Source of the DNA: Allobogoriella alba
GTDB lineage: Bacteria > Actinomycetota > Actinomycetes > Actinomycetales > Actinomycetaceae
Assembly (NCBI RefSeq): GCF_042665525.1
Contig: NZ_JBHTCQ010000001.1
Span: 1,860,001 to 1,924,000, forward strand
DNA length: 64,000 bases
Direction: 5' to 3'
In this document: piece by piece, positions 17,078 through 25,868 of the stretch
How positions within the stretch are numbered: position 1 is the stretch's first letter
Layout: each line of letters starts with the position of its first letter
The notes under the pieces: model-generated
What the model saw: only the letters and a program-made list of their open reading frames with translations
Database searches by the model: none
What the model was told of the DNA's origin: nothing
Program-made: the position numbers and the translations under genes

Positions 17078-19678
17078 CTACCGGCCCGCTGCCGCTCGGT
17101 CCGCCTCCTGCGCACGCACAGCCCGCTCGGCCTGGTCGAGGTTCTCCACCACGAGCCGCCGCAGGGCCGCGGGCGCCTCCGGGTGGTCGTCGAGCCAGCG
17201 GCGCGTCGACGCGACCACGTCCACGCCGAGCTGGTCCGCCAGCCCTGCCAGCCGGCCGGGGTACAGGCCGAGCACGATGTTCTGCGCCATCTCGTTCGTC
17301 CGCTCTTCCCACGTGGGCTCGAGCGCGTCGAAGTACCGGTCGACGAACGGGGCCAGCAGGGCGCGGTCGTGCGCGTGCGCGAAACCTGCGATGACATTCT
17401 GCTGCACCGCGTTGGGCAAGGTGTCGCACTCCACGACGTCGGACCAGGCCTGCTGCTTGTTCGCCGGCGTCGGCACCATGGCCCGTGTCCGTGCGGCCTG
17501 CTGCTGGCCTGTGGCGGTCCCGTCGCGTTCCAGCTCCGCGGCGATCTGCTCCTCACCCGCACCACCGCCGGCCACCATTCCCTGCAGGAGCGTCCAGCGC
17601 AGGTCGGTGTCCACGGCGAGTCCGTCGAGTTCAACCACCTCTGGCGTCCCGTCGAGCAAGGTGGCCAGGACGCCCAGGTGTTCGTCGGCCGTCGCGTGAC
17701 CGGCGAACGTCCGCACGAGCTGCAGCTGCGTGTCGGAACCCGCCTCCGCCTCGCGCGCCAGCTCGAGCAGCCGCGCCACGACCGTCGACCGAACCTCTTC
17801 CCGGGCCTCCGGAGCCACGTACTGCCCCAGCGCCGCGGTGAGCTGGCGCAGCAGCACCATCACGACGGTCGAGTCGGACTCGGTGGCCACGGCACCGAGG
17901 ACCAGGTCGAGGTACTGCCGGGCCGACCACTCGCCGTCGCGCGTCATGTCCCACGCCGCCGCCAGCACGAGCGACCGGGAGAGCGAGTCCGGGAAGCCGG
18001 CCGCCCGGCCGATGTGCTCCCTGGCCGTCGCGAGCGACACCTCGTCCAGGCGGATCTTGGCGTACGCGAGGTCCTCGTCGTTGATGAGGATCAGGTCGGG
18101 CCGGGCGACGCCGGAGAGCTCGGGAACCTCTGTCCGCTCGCCGCGCACGTCGAGCTCGACGCGCGTGGTCCGCTCGAGCCGGCCGTCCACCACGTCGTAC
18201 CCACCGACCACCAGTCGGTGCGGCCGGAGGACGGGATGCTCGGCCGGGGCCTCCTGCAGCACGGCGAAGGAGGTGAGCACCTCCCGGCCGTCCACCACCT
18301 CGGTCCGCAGCTCCGGCCGCAGGAGCGTCACGCCCGCCTGCTCGAGCCAGACGTCGGACCAGGCCGCCAGGTCGCGTCCGGACGTCTCCTCGAGCTCGAC
18401 CAGCAGATCCCGCAGCTCCGTGTTGCCGTGGGCATGCTTGGCGAAGTACCGCTGCACGCCGGTGAGGAACGCCTCCCGGCCCACCCAGGCGACCAGCTGC
18501 TTGAGCACCGAGGCACCCTTGGCGTAGGTGATGCCGTCGAAGTTCACCTCGACGTCCTCGAGGTCGTTGATCTCCGCCACCACCGGGTGCGTGGAGGGCA
18601 GCTGGTCCTGGGTGTACGCCCACGTCTTCTCGAGCGAGGAGAACGTGGTCCAGGCGCTGCGCCACCTGGTGGCCTCGGCCGTCGCCAGGTGCGAGGCGTA
18701 CTCGGCGAACGACTCGTTCAGCCACAGGTCGTTCCACCAGCGCATCGTGACGAGGTCGCCGAACCACATGTGCGCCAGCTCGTGCAGGATCGTGACGGCG
18801 CGCCGCTCGACCGTCGCCTCCGGTACCCGGGAGCGGAACACGTAGTTCTCGAGGAACGTCACCGCGCCGGCGTTCTCCATGGCACCCGCGTTGAACTCCG
18901 GCACGAAGAGCTGGTCGTACTTGGTGAACGGGTACGGCCGGTCGAACGCCTCCTCGTAGAACGCGAAGCCGGCCCTCGTGATCGCCATGATCTCCTCGGC
19001 GTCGAGGTGCTCCGCGAGCGAGGCCCGGCAGTACACGCCCAGCGGGATCGTGCGCCCGTCCCGCGAGGTGAGCTCGCCGGTGACCCCGTGGTAAGGCCCG
19101 GCGATGACGGCGGTGAGGTAGGAGGAGATCACCTCGGTCGGCTCGAAGCGCCACGTCCGGGATCCGCCCGCGGGGTCGCTCACCGCCTCGGTGGGAGAGT
19201 TCGACACCACGGTCCAGTGCGCAGGCGCGGTGATCGTGAAGCGGAAGGACGCCTTGAGGTCGGGCTGCTCGAAGACCGCGAAGACGCGACGGGAGTCGGC
19301 GACCTCGAACTGGGAGTACAGGTAGACCTCGTCGTCGACCGGGTCGACGAACCGGTGCAGGCCCTCGCCGGTGCGCATGTAGCGGCAGGTCGCCTCCACG
19401 ACGAGCTCGTTCTCGGCGGCCAGACCCTCCAGGGCGATCCGTGCGCCGTCGAACGCGCCGCCACCGATCTCCCGCCCGTTGAGCACGACGCGCTCGACGG
19501 ACTCCGCGAGCAGGTCGACGAACGTCGCCGCGCCGTCGGTGGCCGTGAACCGGATCGTCGTCGTCGAGGAGAAGACCTCCTCGCCCCGCGTCAGGTCGAG
19601 GACGACGTCGTAGGACGACGTCGAGACGGTGGCGGCGCGCTCCGTCGCCTCGGCGCGGGTGAGGTTCTCTCCGGGCAT
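17078..19678 (-). CDS. pepN: Aminopeptidase N, M1 family
   Basis: An 866-residue cytoplasmic zinc aminopeptidase that removes N-terminal residues from peptides. The exopeptidase motif GAMEN is at 265-269, the zinc motif HELAH at 299-303 and the third zinc ligand Glu322 in LNESFAEY. The ERAP1-like C-terminal helical domain occupies about residues 530-860. ATG 19678 is followed directly by conserved sequence. In M. tuberculosis the same order, pepN beside the Rv2466c nitroreductase and rpiB, is found. It probably finishes degradation of peptides released by Clp proteases encoded downstream in the window. Confidence 0.97.
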   Translation of the reverse strand: MPGENLTRAEATERAATVSTSSYDVVLDLTRGEEVFSSTTTIRFTATDGAATFVDLLAESVERVVLNGREIGGGAFDGARIALEGLAAENELVVEATCRYMRTGEGLHRFVDPVDDEVYLYSQFEVADSRRVFAVFEQPDLKASFRFTITAPAHWTVVSNSPTEAVSDPAGGSRTWRFEPTEVISSYLTAVIAGPYHGVTGELTSRDGRTIPLGVYCRASLAEHLDAEEIMAITRAGFAFYEEAFDRPYPFTKYDQLFVPEFNAGAMENAGAVTFLENYVFRSRVPEATVERRAVTILHELAHMWFGDLVTMRWWNDLWLNESFAEYASHLATAEATRWRSAWTTFSSLEKTWAYTQDQLPSTHPVVAEINDLEDVEVNFDGITYAKGASVLKQLVAWVGREAFLTGVQRYFAKHAHGNTELRDLLVELEETSGRDLAAWSDVWLEQAGVTLLRPELRTEVVDGREVLTSFAVLQEAPAEHPVLRPHRLVVGGYDVVDGRLERTTRVELDVRGERTEVPELSGVARPDLILINDEDLAYAKIRLDEVSLATAREHIGRAAGFPDSLSRSLVLAAAWDMTRDGEWSARQYLDLVLGAVATESDSTVVMVLLRQLTAALGQYVAPEAREEVRSTVVARLLELAREAEAGSDTQLQLVRTFAGHATADEHLGVLATLLDGTPEVVELDGLAVDTDLRWTLLQGMVAGGGAGEEQIAAELERDGTATGQQQAARTRAMVPTPANKQQAWSDVVECDTLPNAVQQNVIAGFAHAHDRALLAPFVDRYFDALEPTWEERTNEMAQNIVLGLYPGRLAGLADQLGVDVVASTRRWLDDHPEAPAALRRLVVENLDQAERAVRAQEADRAAAGR

Positions 19679-19828
19679 TGCTCTCCTCGGGTCACGGGTG
19701 GATCGCGCGACGGCGCATCACCAGATCGTGCCACCCGCCCGGCCCTCCGAACGAACGGAATCCGCTCGTCGGATTGCGGGCCCCGGCGGACGGCGGAAGG
19801 CTGGGGCGACGCAATGGATGGGAGGGTC

Positions 19829-20026
19829 ATGTCCGAGACGAGCGGCAGCAGCGCACGGGACCTGGCGGACGAGGCGAAGGAGCAGGCCGAGCGTGCCGCC
19901 CAGAACCTGGCCGAGACGCGGCTCGACGACGAGGAGGTCGCCGCGGAGGACGTCGAGGAGGCCGACCCCGACGCCCAGGAGGGCATCACCGGCCGGCGTG
20001 ATCGTGAGGACGGCGCCGCGACGTGA
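19829..20026 (+). CDS. Small acidic protein of unknown function
   Basis: A 65-residue protein that I do not recognise. It is rich in Glu, Asp and Ala, predicted to be a single helix or disordered, with no cysteine, no membrane segment and no signal peptide. GGAGGG (19821-19826) precedes ATG 19829 by 2 nt, and the codons follow the high-GC3 pattern of the neighbours, so the gene is probably real. It lies 40 bp before the DsbA-like gene on the same strand and may share a transcript. The 150-bp gap before it contains AATCCG-ctcgt-CGGATT (19759-19775), a possible operator. Confidence 0.65.
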   Translation: MSETSGSSARDLADEAKEQAERAAQNLAETRLDDEEVAAEDVEEADPDAQEGITGRRDREDGAAT

Positions 20027-20066
20027 GCCTTTGTCCGCCCGCCCCACGGCGCGGTTGGATGGGGTC

Positions 20067-20684
20067 ATGACTGACACGACGACCACCACGACGGCCGATT
20101 TCTGGTTCGACCCGACCTGCCCCTGGGCATGGATGACCTCCCGCTGGATGACCGAGGTCGAGAAGGTCCGCGACGTCACGGTCCGCTGGAACGTGATGAG
20201 CCTGTCCGTGCTCAACGAGGGTCGCGACCTGCCCGAGGACTACGCGAGGAGCATGGAGCGGGCCTGGGCGCCGGTCCGGGTGGTCAACGCCGCGCGGGAG
20301 CAGCACGGCCAAGAGGTCGTCAAGCCCCTGTACGACGCCCTCGGCACTCGCATCCACCCGGGCGGCAACAAGGACTTCCCGGCCGTCATCGACGAGGCCC
20401 TCGCCGAGGTCGGGCTCCCGGGTGAGCTGGCCCGCTACGCGACCACCGACGAGCTCGACGAGAGCCTGCGCGCCTCGCACCAGCGGGCGATGGACCTCGT
20501 CGGTGAGGACGTCGGCACGCCCGTGGTCGCGGTCGACGGCGTCGGATTCTTCGGCCCCGTCGTCACGCCCGCCCCCACGGGTGAGGCGGCCGGTCGTCTG
20601 TGGGACGGCGCAGTGCTGGTCGCCGGCACCCCGGGCTTCTACGAGATCAAGCGCACCCGGACCCAGGGGCCGATCTTCAGCTGA
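20067..20684 (+). CDS. DsbA-family thioredoxin-fold protein, Rv2466c-like mycothiol-dependent reductase
   Basis: A 205-residue thioredoxin-fold protein of the FrnE/DsbA type. The active-site region reads WFDPTCPWAWMTSRW with Cys18. In M. tuberculosis Rv2466c, a mycothiol-dependent nitroreductase, the motif is CPWC; here the second cysteine is Ala21, so this is a one-cysteine version that would rely on a mycothiol mixed disulphide. The cis-Pro loop is GTPVVAVDG. There is no signal peptide, so it acts in the cytoplasm. ATG 20067 is preceded by a weak GGGG. Its position next to pepN and near rpiB matches the mycobacterial order. Confidence 0.85.
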   Translation: MTDTTTTTTADFWFDPTCPWAWMTSRWMTEVEKVRDVTVRWNVMSLSVLNEGRDLPEDYARSMERAWAPVRVVNAAREQHGQEVVKPLYDALGTRIHPGGNKDFPAVIDEALAEVGLPGELARYATTDELDESLRASHQRAMDLVGEDVGTPVVAVDGVGFFGPVVTPAPTGEAAGRLWDGAVLVAGTPGFYEIKRTRTQGPIFS

Positions 20685-20709
20685 CGCGCGCCGCCGCCCG
20701 GCAGCGACC

Positions 20710-22719
20710 TCACCAGATGGTGACGCGCTCCTCCGGCGGCAGGTACAGCGCGTCGCCCTTCGCCACGTCGAACGCCTCGTGGAAGGCGTCCATGTTGCGG
20801 ACCACGCCGTTGCAGCGGAACTCGGCCGGCGCGTGCGGGTCGATGGTCAGGAGCCGGATCGCGTCCGCGTCCCGCGCCTTCTGCCGCCAGATGCGGCCCC
20901 AGCTGTGGAACACCCGCTGCAGCCCGGTCAGCCCGTCGATCACGGGTGCCGCGGCCAGGCCGCCGGCGTCCCGCAGCGCGATGTCATAGGCCTTGACGGC
21001 GATCGACAGCCCGCCGAGGTCGCCGATGTTCTCCCCGACGGTCAGCGCCCCGTTCACCCGGTGGCTGTCATCGAGCTGGGCGGGGGAGTAGGCGTCGTAC
21101 TGGTCGATGAGCGCCTTCGTGCGTCGTTCGAACTCCTCCCGGTCCTCCGCGGTCCACCAGTCGGCCAGGCGCCCGGTGCCGTCGTACTTCGAACCCTGGT
21201 CGTCGAACCCGTGTCCGATCTCGTGGCCGATCACGGCACCGATCCCGCCGTAGTTCCATGCGTCGTCGGCATCCGGGTCGAAGAACGGCGGCTGCAGGAT
21301 GGCGGCGGGGAAGACGATCTCGTTCCAGGTGGGGTTGTAGTAGGCGTTGACCGTCTGCGGCGGCATGTACCACTCGGTGCGGTCCATCGGCCGGCCCAGC
21401 TTGGCCAGGTCGCGGCGCTCCTCGAACAGGCTGGCCGCTCGGACGTTGCCGAGCAGGTCGTCCGGGGCGATCTCCAGCGCGGAGTAGTCCCGCCAGACGT
21501 CCGGGTAACCGATCTTCGGCGTGAACGCCTCCAGCTTGGCCAAGGCGCGTTCCTTGGTCACCTCGCTCATCCAGTCCAGCCCGGTGATCGACTCCCGGTA
21601 GGCCGCGACCAGGTTGTCCACGAGGCGCTGCATGGCCGCCTTGTGCTCCGGCGGGAAGTGCTGGGCGACGTACAGCTCACCCACCGCCTCACCCATCGCC
21701 CGCTCGACGACCTCGACGCCCCGCTTCCAGCGCTCCCGCAGCTCCTGTGCCCCCGTGAGCGTCCGGCCGTAGAAGTCGAAGTTCTCCTCCACGAACGCGG
21801 CCGGCAGGTACGGCGCCCGCGCGTGGACCACGTGCCAGGTCAGCCACAACCGCAGCGAGTCGGTCTCCAGCGAGGACCAGGCTGCCGCGAAGTGGGTGAG
21901 GTAGGACGGCATGGCCACGATCAGCCGGTCGAAGGCGCCCTCCGGCACACCGAGCGCGGTGCGCCACAGCTCCCAGTCGAAACCGGGTGCCGACGCCGTC
22001 GCCTCCTCCCACGTCATCGGGTTGTTGATCTGGTCGGCCTCGCGGGACCGGACCCGGTCCCAGTGCCCGCCCGCGAGGGTCGTCTCGACCTTCATGACCC
22101 GCTCGGCCGCACCCATCGCCTCGTCCTCGGTGACCAGACCGCTCAGCGCCAGCATCGCGGCGACGTGCCCCACGTACGCGGTGCGGGTCTGCTCGTGGGT
22201 GTCCTCGCGGTAGTAGGACTCGTCCGGCAGGCCGAGGCCGGACTGCCAGAGGAAGACGACGTAGCGGTCCGGGTCGTTGAGGTCGGCGTCCACGCCGTAC
22301 CCGACGCCGCCGGTGACGCCCGTGGGCTGCAGCGCGCCCATGGCACGCACCAGGGCGTCCTTGTCCAACGCCGCGGTCAGCATGTCGAGGTCGGTGCGCA
22401 GGGGAGCGCTGCCCAGCGCCTCGATCCGCTCGGTGGCCATGAACGAGCCGTACAGGTCGCCGATCTTCCGTGCGTTCGCCTCGGCCCGCTCACCCGTCGC
22501 GGCCGCCTCCTCGACGATCCGCCGCACCCGCTCCTCGCTGAGGTCGCGCAGGCGGTGGAACGACCCGTCCCGGGAGCGGTCCGCCGGGATGACGTGCCGC
22601 TCGAGCCACGTGCCGTTGACGTGCCGGTAGAGGTCGTCCTGGATGCGGACGCCGTGGTCCATCGCCTCGGCGTCCGACAGGTCGTCCGTGGGGGTCTCGC
22701 GCACGTTCGTGGTGGTCAT
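20710..22719 (-). CDS. M13 family zinc metallopeptidase (neprilysin/PepO-like)
   Basis: A 669-residue peptidase that cuts small peptides. The zinc motif HEIGH has His499, Glu500 and His503 in VIGHEIGHGFDDQGSKYDG; the third ligand and partner Asp lie in the stretch GENIGDLGG. NAYYNP upstream is the substrate-binding motif of the family. The C-terminus ends in TIW, as in other M13 enzymes. No signal peptide or membrane anchor is visible, so it is probably cytoplasmic, like many actinobacterial members. It starts 62 bp from rpiB, divergently. Confidence 0.95.
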   Translation of the reverse strand: MTTTNVRETPTDDLSDAEAMDHGVRIQDDLYRHVNGTWLERHVIPADRSRDGSFHRLRDLSEERVRRIVEEAAATGERAEANARKIGDLYGSFMATERIEALGSAPLRTDLDMLTAALDKDALVRAMGALQPTGVTGGVGYGVDADLNDPDRYVVFLWQSGLGLPDESYYREDTHEQTRTAYVGHVAAMLALSGLVTEDEAMGAAERVMKVETTLAGGHWDRVRSREADQINNPMTWEEATASAPGFDWELWRTALGVPEGAFDRLIVAMPSYLTHFAAAWSSLETDSLRLWLTWHVVHARAPYLPAAFVEENFDFYGRTLTGAQELRERWKRGVEVVERAMGEAVGELYVAQHFPPEHKAAMQRLVDNLVAAYRESITGLDWMSEVTKERALAKLEAFTPKIGYPDVWRDYSALEIAPDDLLGNVRAASLFEERRDLAKLGRPMDRTEWYMPPQTVNAYYNPTWNEIVFPAAILQPPFFDPDADDAWNYGGIGAVIGHEIGHGFDDQGSKYDGTGRLADWWTAEDREEFERRTKALIDQYDAYSPAQLDDSHRVNGALTVGENIGDLGGLSIAVKAYDIALRDAGGLAAAPVIDGLTGLQRVFHSWGRIWRQKARDADAIRLLTIDPHAPAEFRCNGVVRNMDAFHEAFDVAKGDALYLPPEERVTIW

Positions 22720-22781
22720 CCTCCGACCTTAGGCCAGGCCGCGGATGCCTCGCCGCCCACCAGGCAGGGCAGACTTGGCCC

Positions 22782-23234
22782 ATGCGCATCCACCTCGCCG
22801 CCGACCATGCCGGGTTCGAGCTCAAGACCGTCCTGGCGGCCCACCTCGCCCGCGCCGGGCACGACGTCATCGACCACGGTGCCGACACCTACGACCCCGA
22901 CGACGACTATCCCGCCGTGTGCCTCGCCGCCGCGGAGGCCGTGGTCTCCGACGCCGGGTCGCTCGGCGTCGTCATCGGCGGCTCGGGCAACGGCGAGCAG
23001 ATCGCCGCGAACAAGGTGCGTGGCGTGCGCGCCGCGCTCGCATGGTCACCGGCGACGGCGACCCTCGCCCGGCAGCACAACGACGCGAACGTCGTCGCGA
23101 TCGGGGCGCGCCAGCACGCCGAGGCCGAGGCCGTCGCGCTCGTCGAGGCCTTCCTCGCCGAGCCGTTCTCCGGCGACGAGCGTCACCAGCGGCGCATCGA
23201 GCAGGTGGCGGCGTACGAGAACCCGGCGACGTGA
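22782..23234 (+). CDS. rpiB: Ribose-5-phosphate isomerase B
   Basis: A 150-residue LacAB/RpiB enzyme that interconverts ribose 5-phosphate and ribulose 5-phosphate. The N-terminal AADHAGFELK is diagnostic. The catalytic loop GGSGNGEQIAANK carries Glu72 in the position where E. coli RpiB has Cys, the pattern known for M. tuberculosis RpiB. CAGACT (22770-22775) lies 6 nt before ATG 22782 and there is no Shine-Dalgarno sequence, so the mRNA may be leaderless. Synteny with pepN and nei2 supports the call. Confidence 0.95.
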   Translation: MRIHLAADHAGFELKTVLAAHLARAGHDVIDHGADTYDPDDDYPAVCLAAAEAVVSDAGSLGVVIGGSGNGEQIAANKVRGVRAALAWSPATATLARQHNDANVVAIGARQHAEAEAVALVEAFLAEPFSGDERHQRRIEQVAAYENPAT

Positions 23235-23253
23235 CGGCTGCCGCGCCGGAGCG

Positions 23254-24552
23254 CTAGAACCCCCAGCTGTTCGCCGGCGCGACGGGCCAGCCGAACGCCG
23301 TCGCCGCGGCGGCGAGGTGACCGGGTACCAGCTCCTGCACGCGGCCGGCACCGGCCAGGGCCGCCAGCGAGAAGGTGCCGAGGTAGACCGAGGCCAGGTC
23401 GGCCACGTCGATCGCCAGGTGGGCGGGCTCGTCGGTCCGGGTGATCTCGGCCGAGCCCGTGCCCCGCAGGTGCCAGCGACCGGCGTTCGCCGGCACCACC
23501 GCGTCGGTGACCTCGAGCACCACATCGACTGGGGCGGCGTACGTGCGCGTGGCCAGCACCGCGGGAAGGTCGAGGATCCGGATCCATACCCCGTCGTGCA
23601 CGCGGGCGTTGGTCCCGCGCAGGTCCCCGAGCAGATGGACCAACGGGTCGTCCAGGGCGAGGTCCCCGGTCTCGACGGTGCCCATGAGGTCGAGGTCGGT
23701 CAGGGTCCCCCACAGCGCCCGCGCCGCGGCGGGATCCAGCGCGGCGGACTCGTGGACCGTCACGCGGCCGTCGGGCAGGCCGGTCTGCGACCACCTGTTC
23801 GCACGCCGGAAGACGGCGTAGCCGCGCGGCTCGCCGTCCACCGTGCGCACGACCGCGACCCGGAGTCGTTCCGCGTCCCGCCGGGCGCTCGGACGGTCCG
23901 TGAGGTGGCTTGTCCGCAGGGCATCCGTGTCGCGGGTGATCCAGCCGGGCCGCTGCACGGCGCGGTGCACGCGGTCGAGGTCGGCGCCGTGCCGCCCGGC
24001 GTCCGCCGTGTCGAGCTCGACGAGCAGGTCCTCGCTCCCCGCAACGGTGTGCAGTCGCCTGCCACGAGGGACCTGGAGCCTGGTGAACTGCGTGGCGATC
24101 CCGTATCCGTACCGGCCGTAGATGGCGGCTTCCGCCGCGTAGAGGGCGGAGAGCACCTCGCCGCGCGCGACCGAGCGGGCCAGGTGGGCGGTGACCATGG
24201 CGCGGGCGAGGCCGCGGCGACGGTGACCGGGATGGACGGCGACCCAGGTCAGCCCGGACGTGGGCAGTCGCCGGCCGCCGGGTACGGGGAGCTGGAACGC
24301 GTAGGAGGAGTGCACGGCGGCCAGCCGTGCCTCGGTGCCGCGTTCGTCCCACACCCCGACGCTCCGGCCGGGCTCGAGGGTCCACACCTCGCGCTCCGCG
24401 TCGTTCGGGTCCGGCTCGAACGCGAAGCCCCACCGGTCGACGTCCTGGATCAGCCGTCGGTCCCGGGTGTCGTCGAGCTCGGCCAGCCGGTACCCGGGTG
24501 GTGGAGGAACGACGTCGACGCCTCGGACGTCCCGGTGTGGTGCGCTGGTCAT
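23254..24552 (-). CDS. Eis-like GNAT N-acetyltransferase
   Basis: A 432-residue acetyltransferase of the Eis type, with a GNAT domain (residues 15-150), a second degenerate GNAT domain and a sterol-carrier-like C-terminal domain. The acetyl-CoA loop is in VAVHPGHRRRGLARAMV and is followed by YGRYGYG. The chain ends in SWGF; in Eis the terminal carboxylate acts as catalytic base, and this end fits. Eis enzymes acetylate aminoglycosides and other amines, so reduced aminoglycoside sensitivity is possible but not shown. I used ATG 24552; a GTG at 24591 abuts the stop of the upstream gene and would add 13 residues. Confidence 0.87.
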   Translation of the reverse strand: MTSAPHRDVRGVDVVPPPPGYRLAELDDTRDRRLIQDVDRWGFAFEPDPNDAEREVWTLEPGRSVGVWDERGTEARLAAVHSSYAFQLPVPGGRRLPTSGLTWVAVHPGHRRRGLARAMVTAHLARSVARGEVLSALYAAEAAIYGRYGYGIATQFTRLQVPRGRRLHTVAGSEDLLVELDTADAGRHGADLDRVHRAVQRPGWITRDTDALRTSHLTDRPSARRDAERLRVAVVRTVDGEPRGYAVFRRANRWSQTGLPDGRVTVHESAALDPAAARALWGTLTDLDLMGTVETGDLALDDPLVHLLGDLRGTNARVHDGVWIRILDLPAVLATRTYAAPVDVVLEVTDAVVPANAGRWHLRGTGSAEITRTDEPAHLAIDVADLASVYLGTFSLAALAGAGRVQELVPGHLAAAATAFGWPVAPANSWGF

Positions 24553-24591
24553 GGCGTCAGCCTGGCAGGGCCGTCCCGTGGCGGCGAGCAC

Positions 24592-25320
24592 TTATCGGCG
24601 CGCCGCCGACCCCGTCGCCGACCAGGCTGCGAGCAGCACCCCGAGCGGCACCAGCACCACGACGGCGGCCGGGACGGCTCCGAGCAGCGCCACGGCCGCG
24701 CCCACCAAAAGGCCCTGCACGAGCCAGCGCCGGATCGCGCCGGGCTCCGGCCGGCCCCGCCGCGAGACGGCGGCGGCGCGGGCCTGCTCGCCCCGCTCGC
24801 CCGGACTCAGCAGCAGCGCACGCCAGGCCCGGGCCTGGAACGCCGATGCGGACGCGCCGGCGGCGAGCCAGGTGGCGCCACCGACCAGGCCGGCCGTCCA
24901 GCCGTCGGCGAGCAGCGACGTCGCGAGGGCGGCCACGGGCGTCAGCCCGGCTCCGGTGAGCGCACCGACGAGGACGGCGCGAGTGGCGTCGAGCCTGATC
25001 CGCGTCGTCACGACCAGTGCGACACCCGTCACGACAAGCCAGCCGGCCGCCGTTACCGCGAGCGCGGTGAGCGCGGTGGCAGGCCCGTCGAGCAGGGCGG
25101 CCGCGAGCAGCGCCGCGACCAGCACCGCACCCGCGGTGACGGTCATCAGCACGGCGCGTCGGCGGGCGTGCGTGCGTGCCGCCTCGATCAGGCCGCGCAC
25201 GTCGAGGTGCTCGTGCGGCACCGAGTCGTCGCAGTGCTCGCACGCCGAGCCGTGGACGGACGGAGCTGCCGTGCCCCCGGCGGGCAGGGCGTCGGCGGAG
25301 CGGGTGGGGCTCGAGCTCAT
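24592..25320 (-). CDS. Multi-pass membrane protein of unknown function
   Basis: A 242-residue protein that I do not recognise. Residues 1-55 are polar and include an unusual Cys/His cluster (CEHCDDSVPHEH) that could bind metal. About five hydrophobic segments follow, starting with VLMTVTAGAVLVAALLAAAL and ending with GAVPAAVVVLVPLGVLLAAW, separated by short loops; a basic loop with SPGERGEQARAAAVSRRGRP lies before the last. ATG 25320 is preceded by a good -10 box and a short GGA. Its stop codon abuts the alternative GTG start of the Eis-like gene, so the two are probably co-transcribed. Confidence 0.75.
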   Translation of the reverse strand: MSSSPTRSADALPAGGTAAPSVHGSACEHCDDSVPHEHLDVRGLIEAARTHARRRAVLMTVTAGAVLVAALLAAALLDGPATALTALAVTAAGWLVVTGVALVVTTRIRLDATRAVLVGALTGAGLTPVAALATSLLADGWTAGLVGGATWLAAGASASAFQARAWRALLLSPGERGEQARAAAVSRRGRPEPGAIRRWLVQGLLVGAAVALLGAVPAAVVVLVPLGVLLAAWSATGSAARR

Positions 25321-25329
25321 GGTCCTGCG

Positions 25330-25335
25330 ATCATA
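25330..25335 (-). promoter_or_regulatory. -10 box for the membrane protein / Eis-like operon
   Basis: On the minus strand this reads TATGAT, one base off the consensus TATAAT, and it ends 9 nt before ATG 25320. The leader would be absent or very short. Confidence 0.5.
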
Positions 25336-25402
25336 GGCGTTGGCGGCGGGGGCGAAGTGCCGTCGCCCGGGGCCACGAGACACGAGCGAGACCGGGGCGA
25401 AG

Positions 25403-25509
25403 TGCGAGAAGATCGAGCGGTGGACCGGGAGATCGACGAGCACGGGTGGGCCTGGCCTGCCCCGTTTCGTCCGGGTGGGGCGGACTGCGAGGAGATCGAG
25501 CGATGGACC
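25403..25509 (+). repeat. Duplicated translation-initiation region upstream of the ATL gene
   Basis: A 24-bp sequence at 25403-25426 recurs at 25486-25509 with 22 of 24 bases identical, 83 bp apart. The second copy holds the ribosome binding site (GAGGAGA) and ATG of the alkyltransferase-like gene. The first holds GAGAAGA and a GTG at 25420 that opens a 31-codon reading frame ending at TGA 25513-25515, overlapping the ATL start. GGGGCGAAGTGC also occurs twice nearby (about 25349 and 25394). Confidence 0.7.
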
Positions 25510-25868
25510 CGCTGAACGCGGAGCGGACGGAGCTCGCCGAGCTCGTCCTCGACGTCGCCGACCAGGTTCCGTCCGGCATGGTGACGACGTACGGGCTCGT
25601 CGCGGAGGCGGTCCGCGCCGCGACCGGCCACGGCCACCCCCGGCACGTCGGCACCGTCATGGCGACCTACGGCGGCGAGGTGCCGTGGTGGCGCGTCGTG
25701 CGCGCGGACGGGACGCTGCCGCGTCAGCTCCGGGCACGGGCCCTGGAGCACTATCGCGCCGAGGGAACACCCCTCTCGCCCCTGGTGCCGGTGCGCGTCG
25801 ACCTCGAGCGCGCGCTGTGGGACGCCCCGGCGGAGTGGCAGGTCCCCCTGGCGGGCCCGCGTGCCTGA
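25503..25868 (+). CDS. Alkyltransferase-like protein (ATL), MGMT family lacking the active Cys
   Basis: A 121-residue protein of the O6-alkylguanine alkyltransferase C-terminal-domain family. True transferases have PCHR; here the motif is PWWRVVRADG, with Trp in place of the alkyl-accepting Cys, which defines ATL proteins. Those bind alkylated guanine without repairing it and flag it for nucleotide excision repair. The N-terminal MVTTYGLVAEA and the recognition helix region HPRHVGTVMA are present. ATG 25503 has GAGGAGA 6 nt upstream. The gene overlaps the Nei2 glycosylase by 8 bases, forming a DNA-repair pair. Confidence 0.9.
   Translation: MDPLNAERTELAELVLDVADQVPSGMVTTYGLVAEAVRAATGHGHPRHVGTVMATYGGEVPWWRVVRADGTLPRQLRARALEHYRAEGTPLSPLVPVRVDLERALWDAPAEWQVPLAGPRA

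Noticed and set aside
16991..20026. 1011-codon plus-strand open frame opposite pepN
   Set aside because: It is an antisense shadow of the M1 peptidase caused by high GC; only its last 66 codons (from 19829) look like a gene.
20422..25515. 1697-codon plus-strand open frame
   Set aside because: It crosses an M13 peptidase, rpiB and an Eis-like gene in other frames, with no recognisable domain and biased composition.
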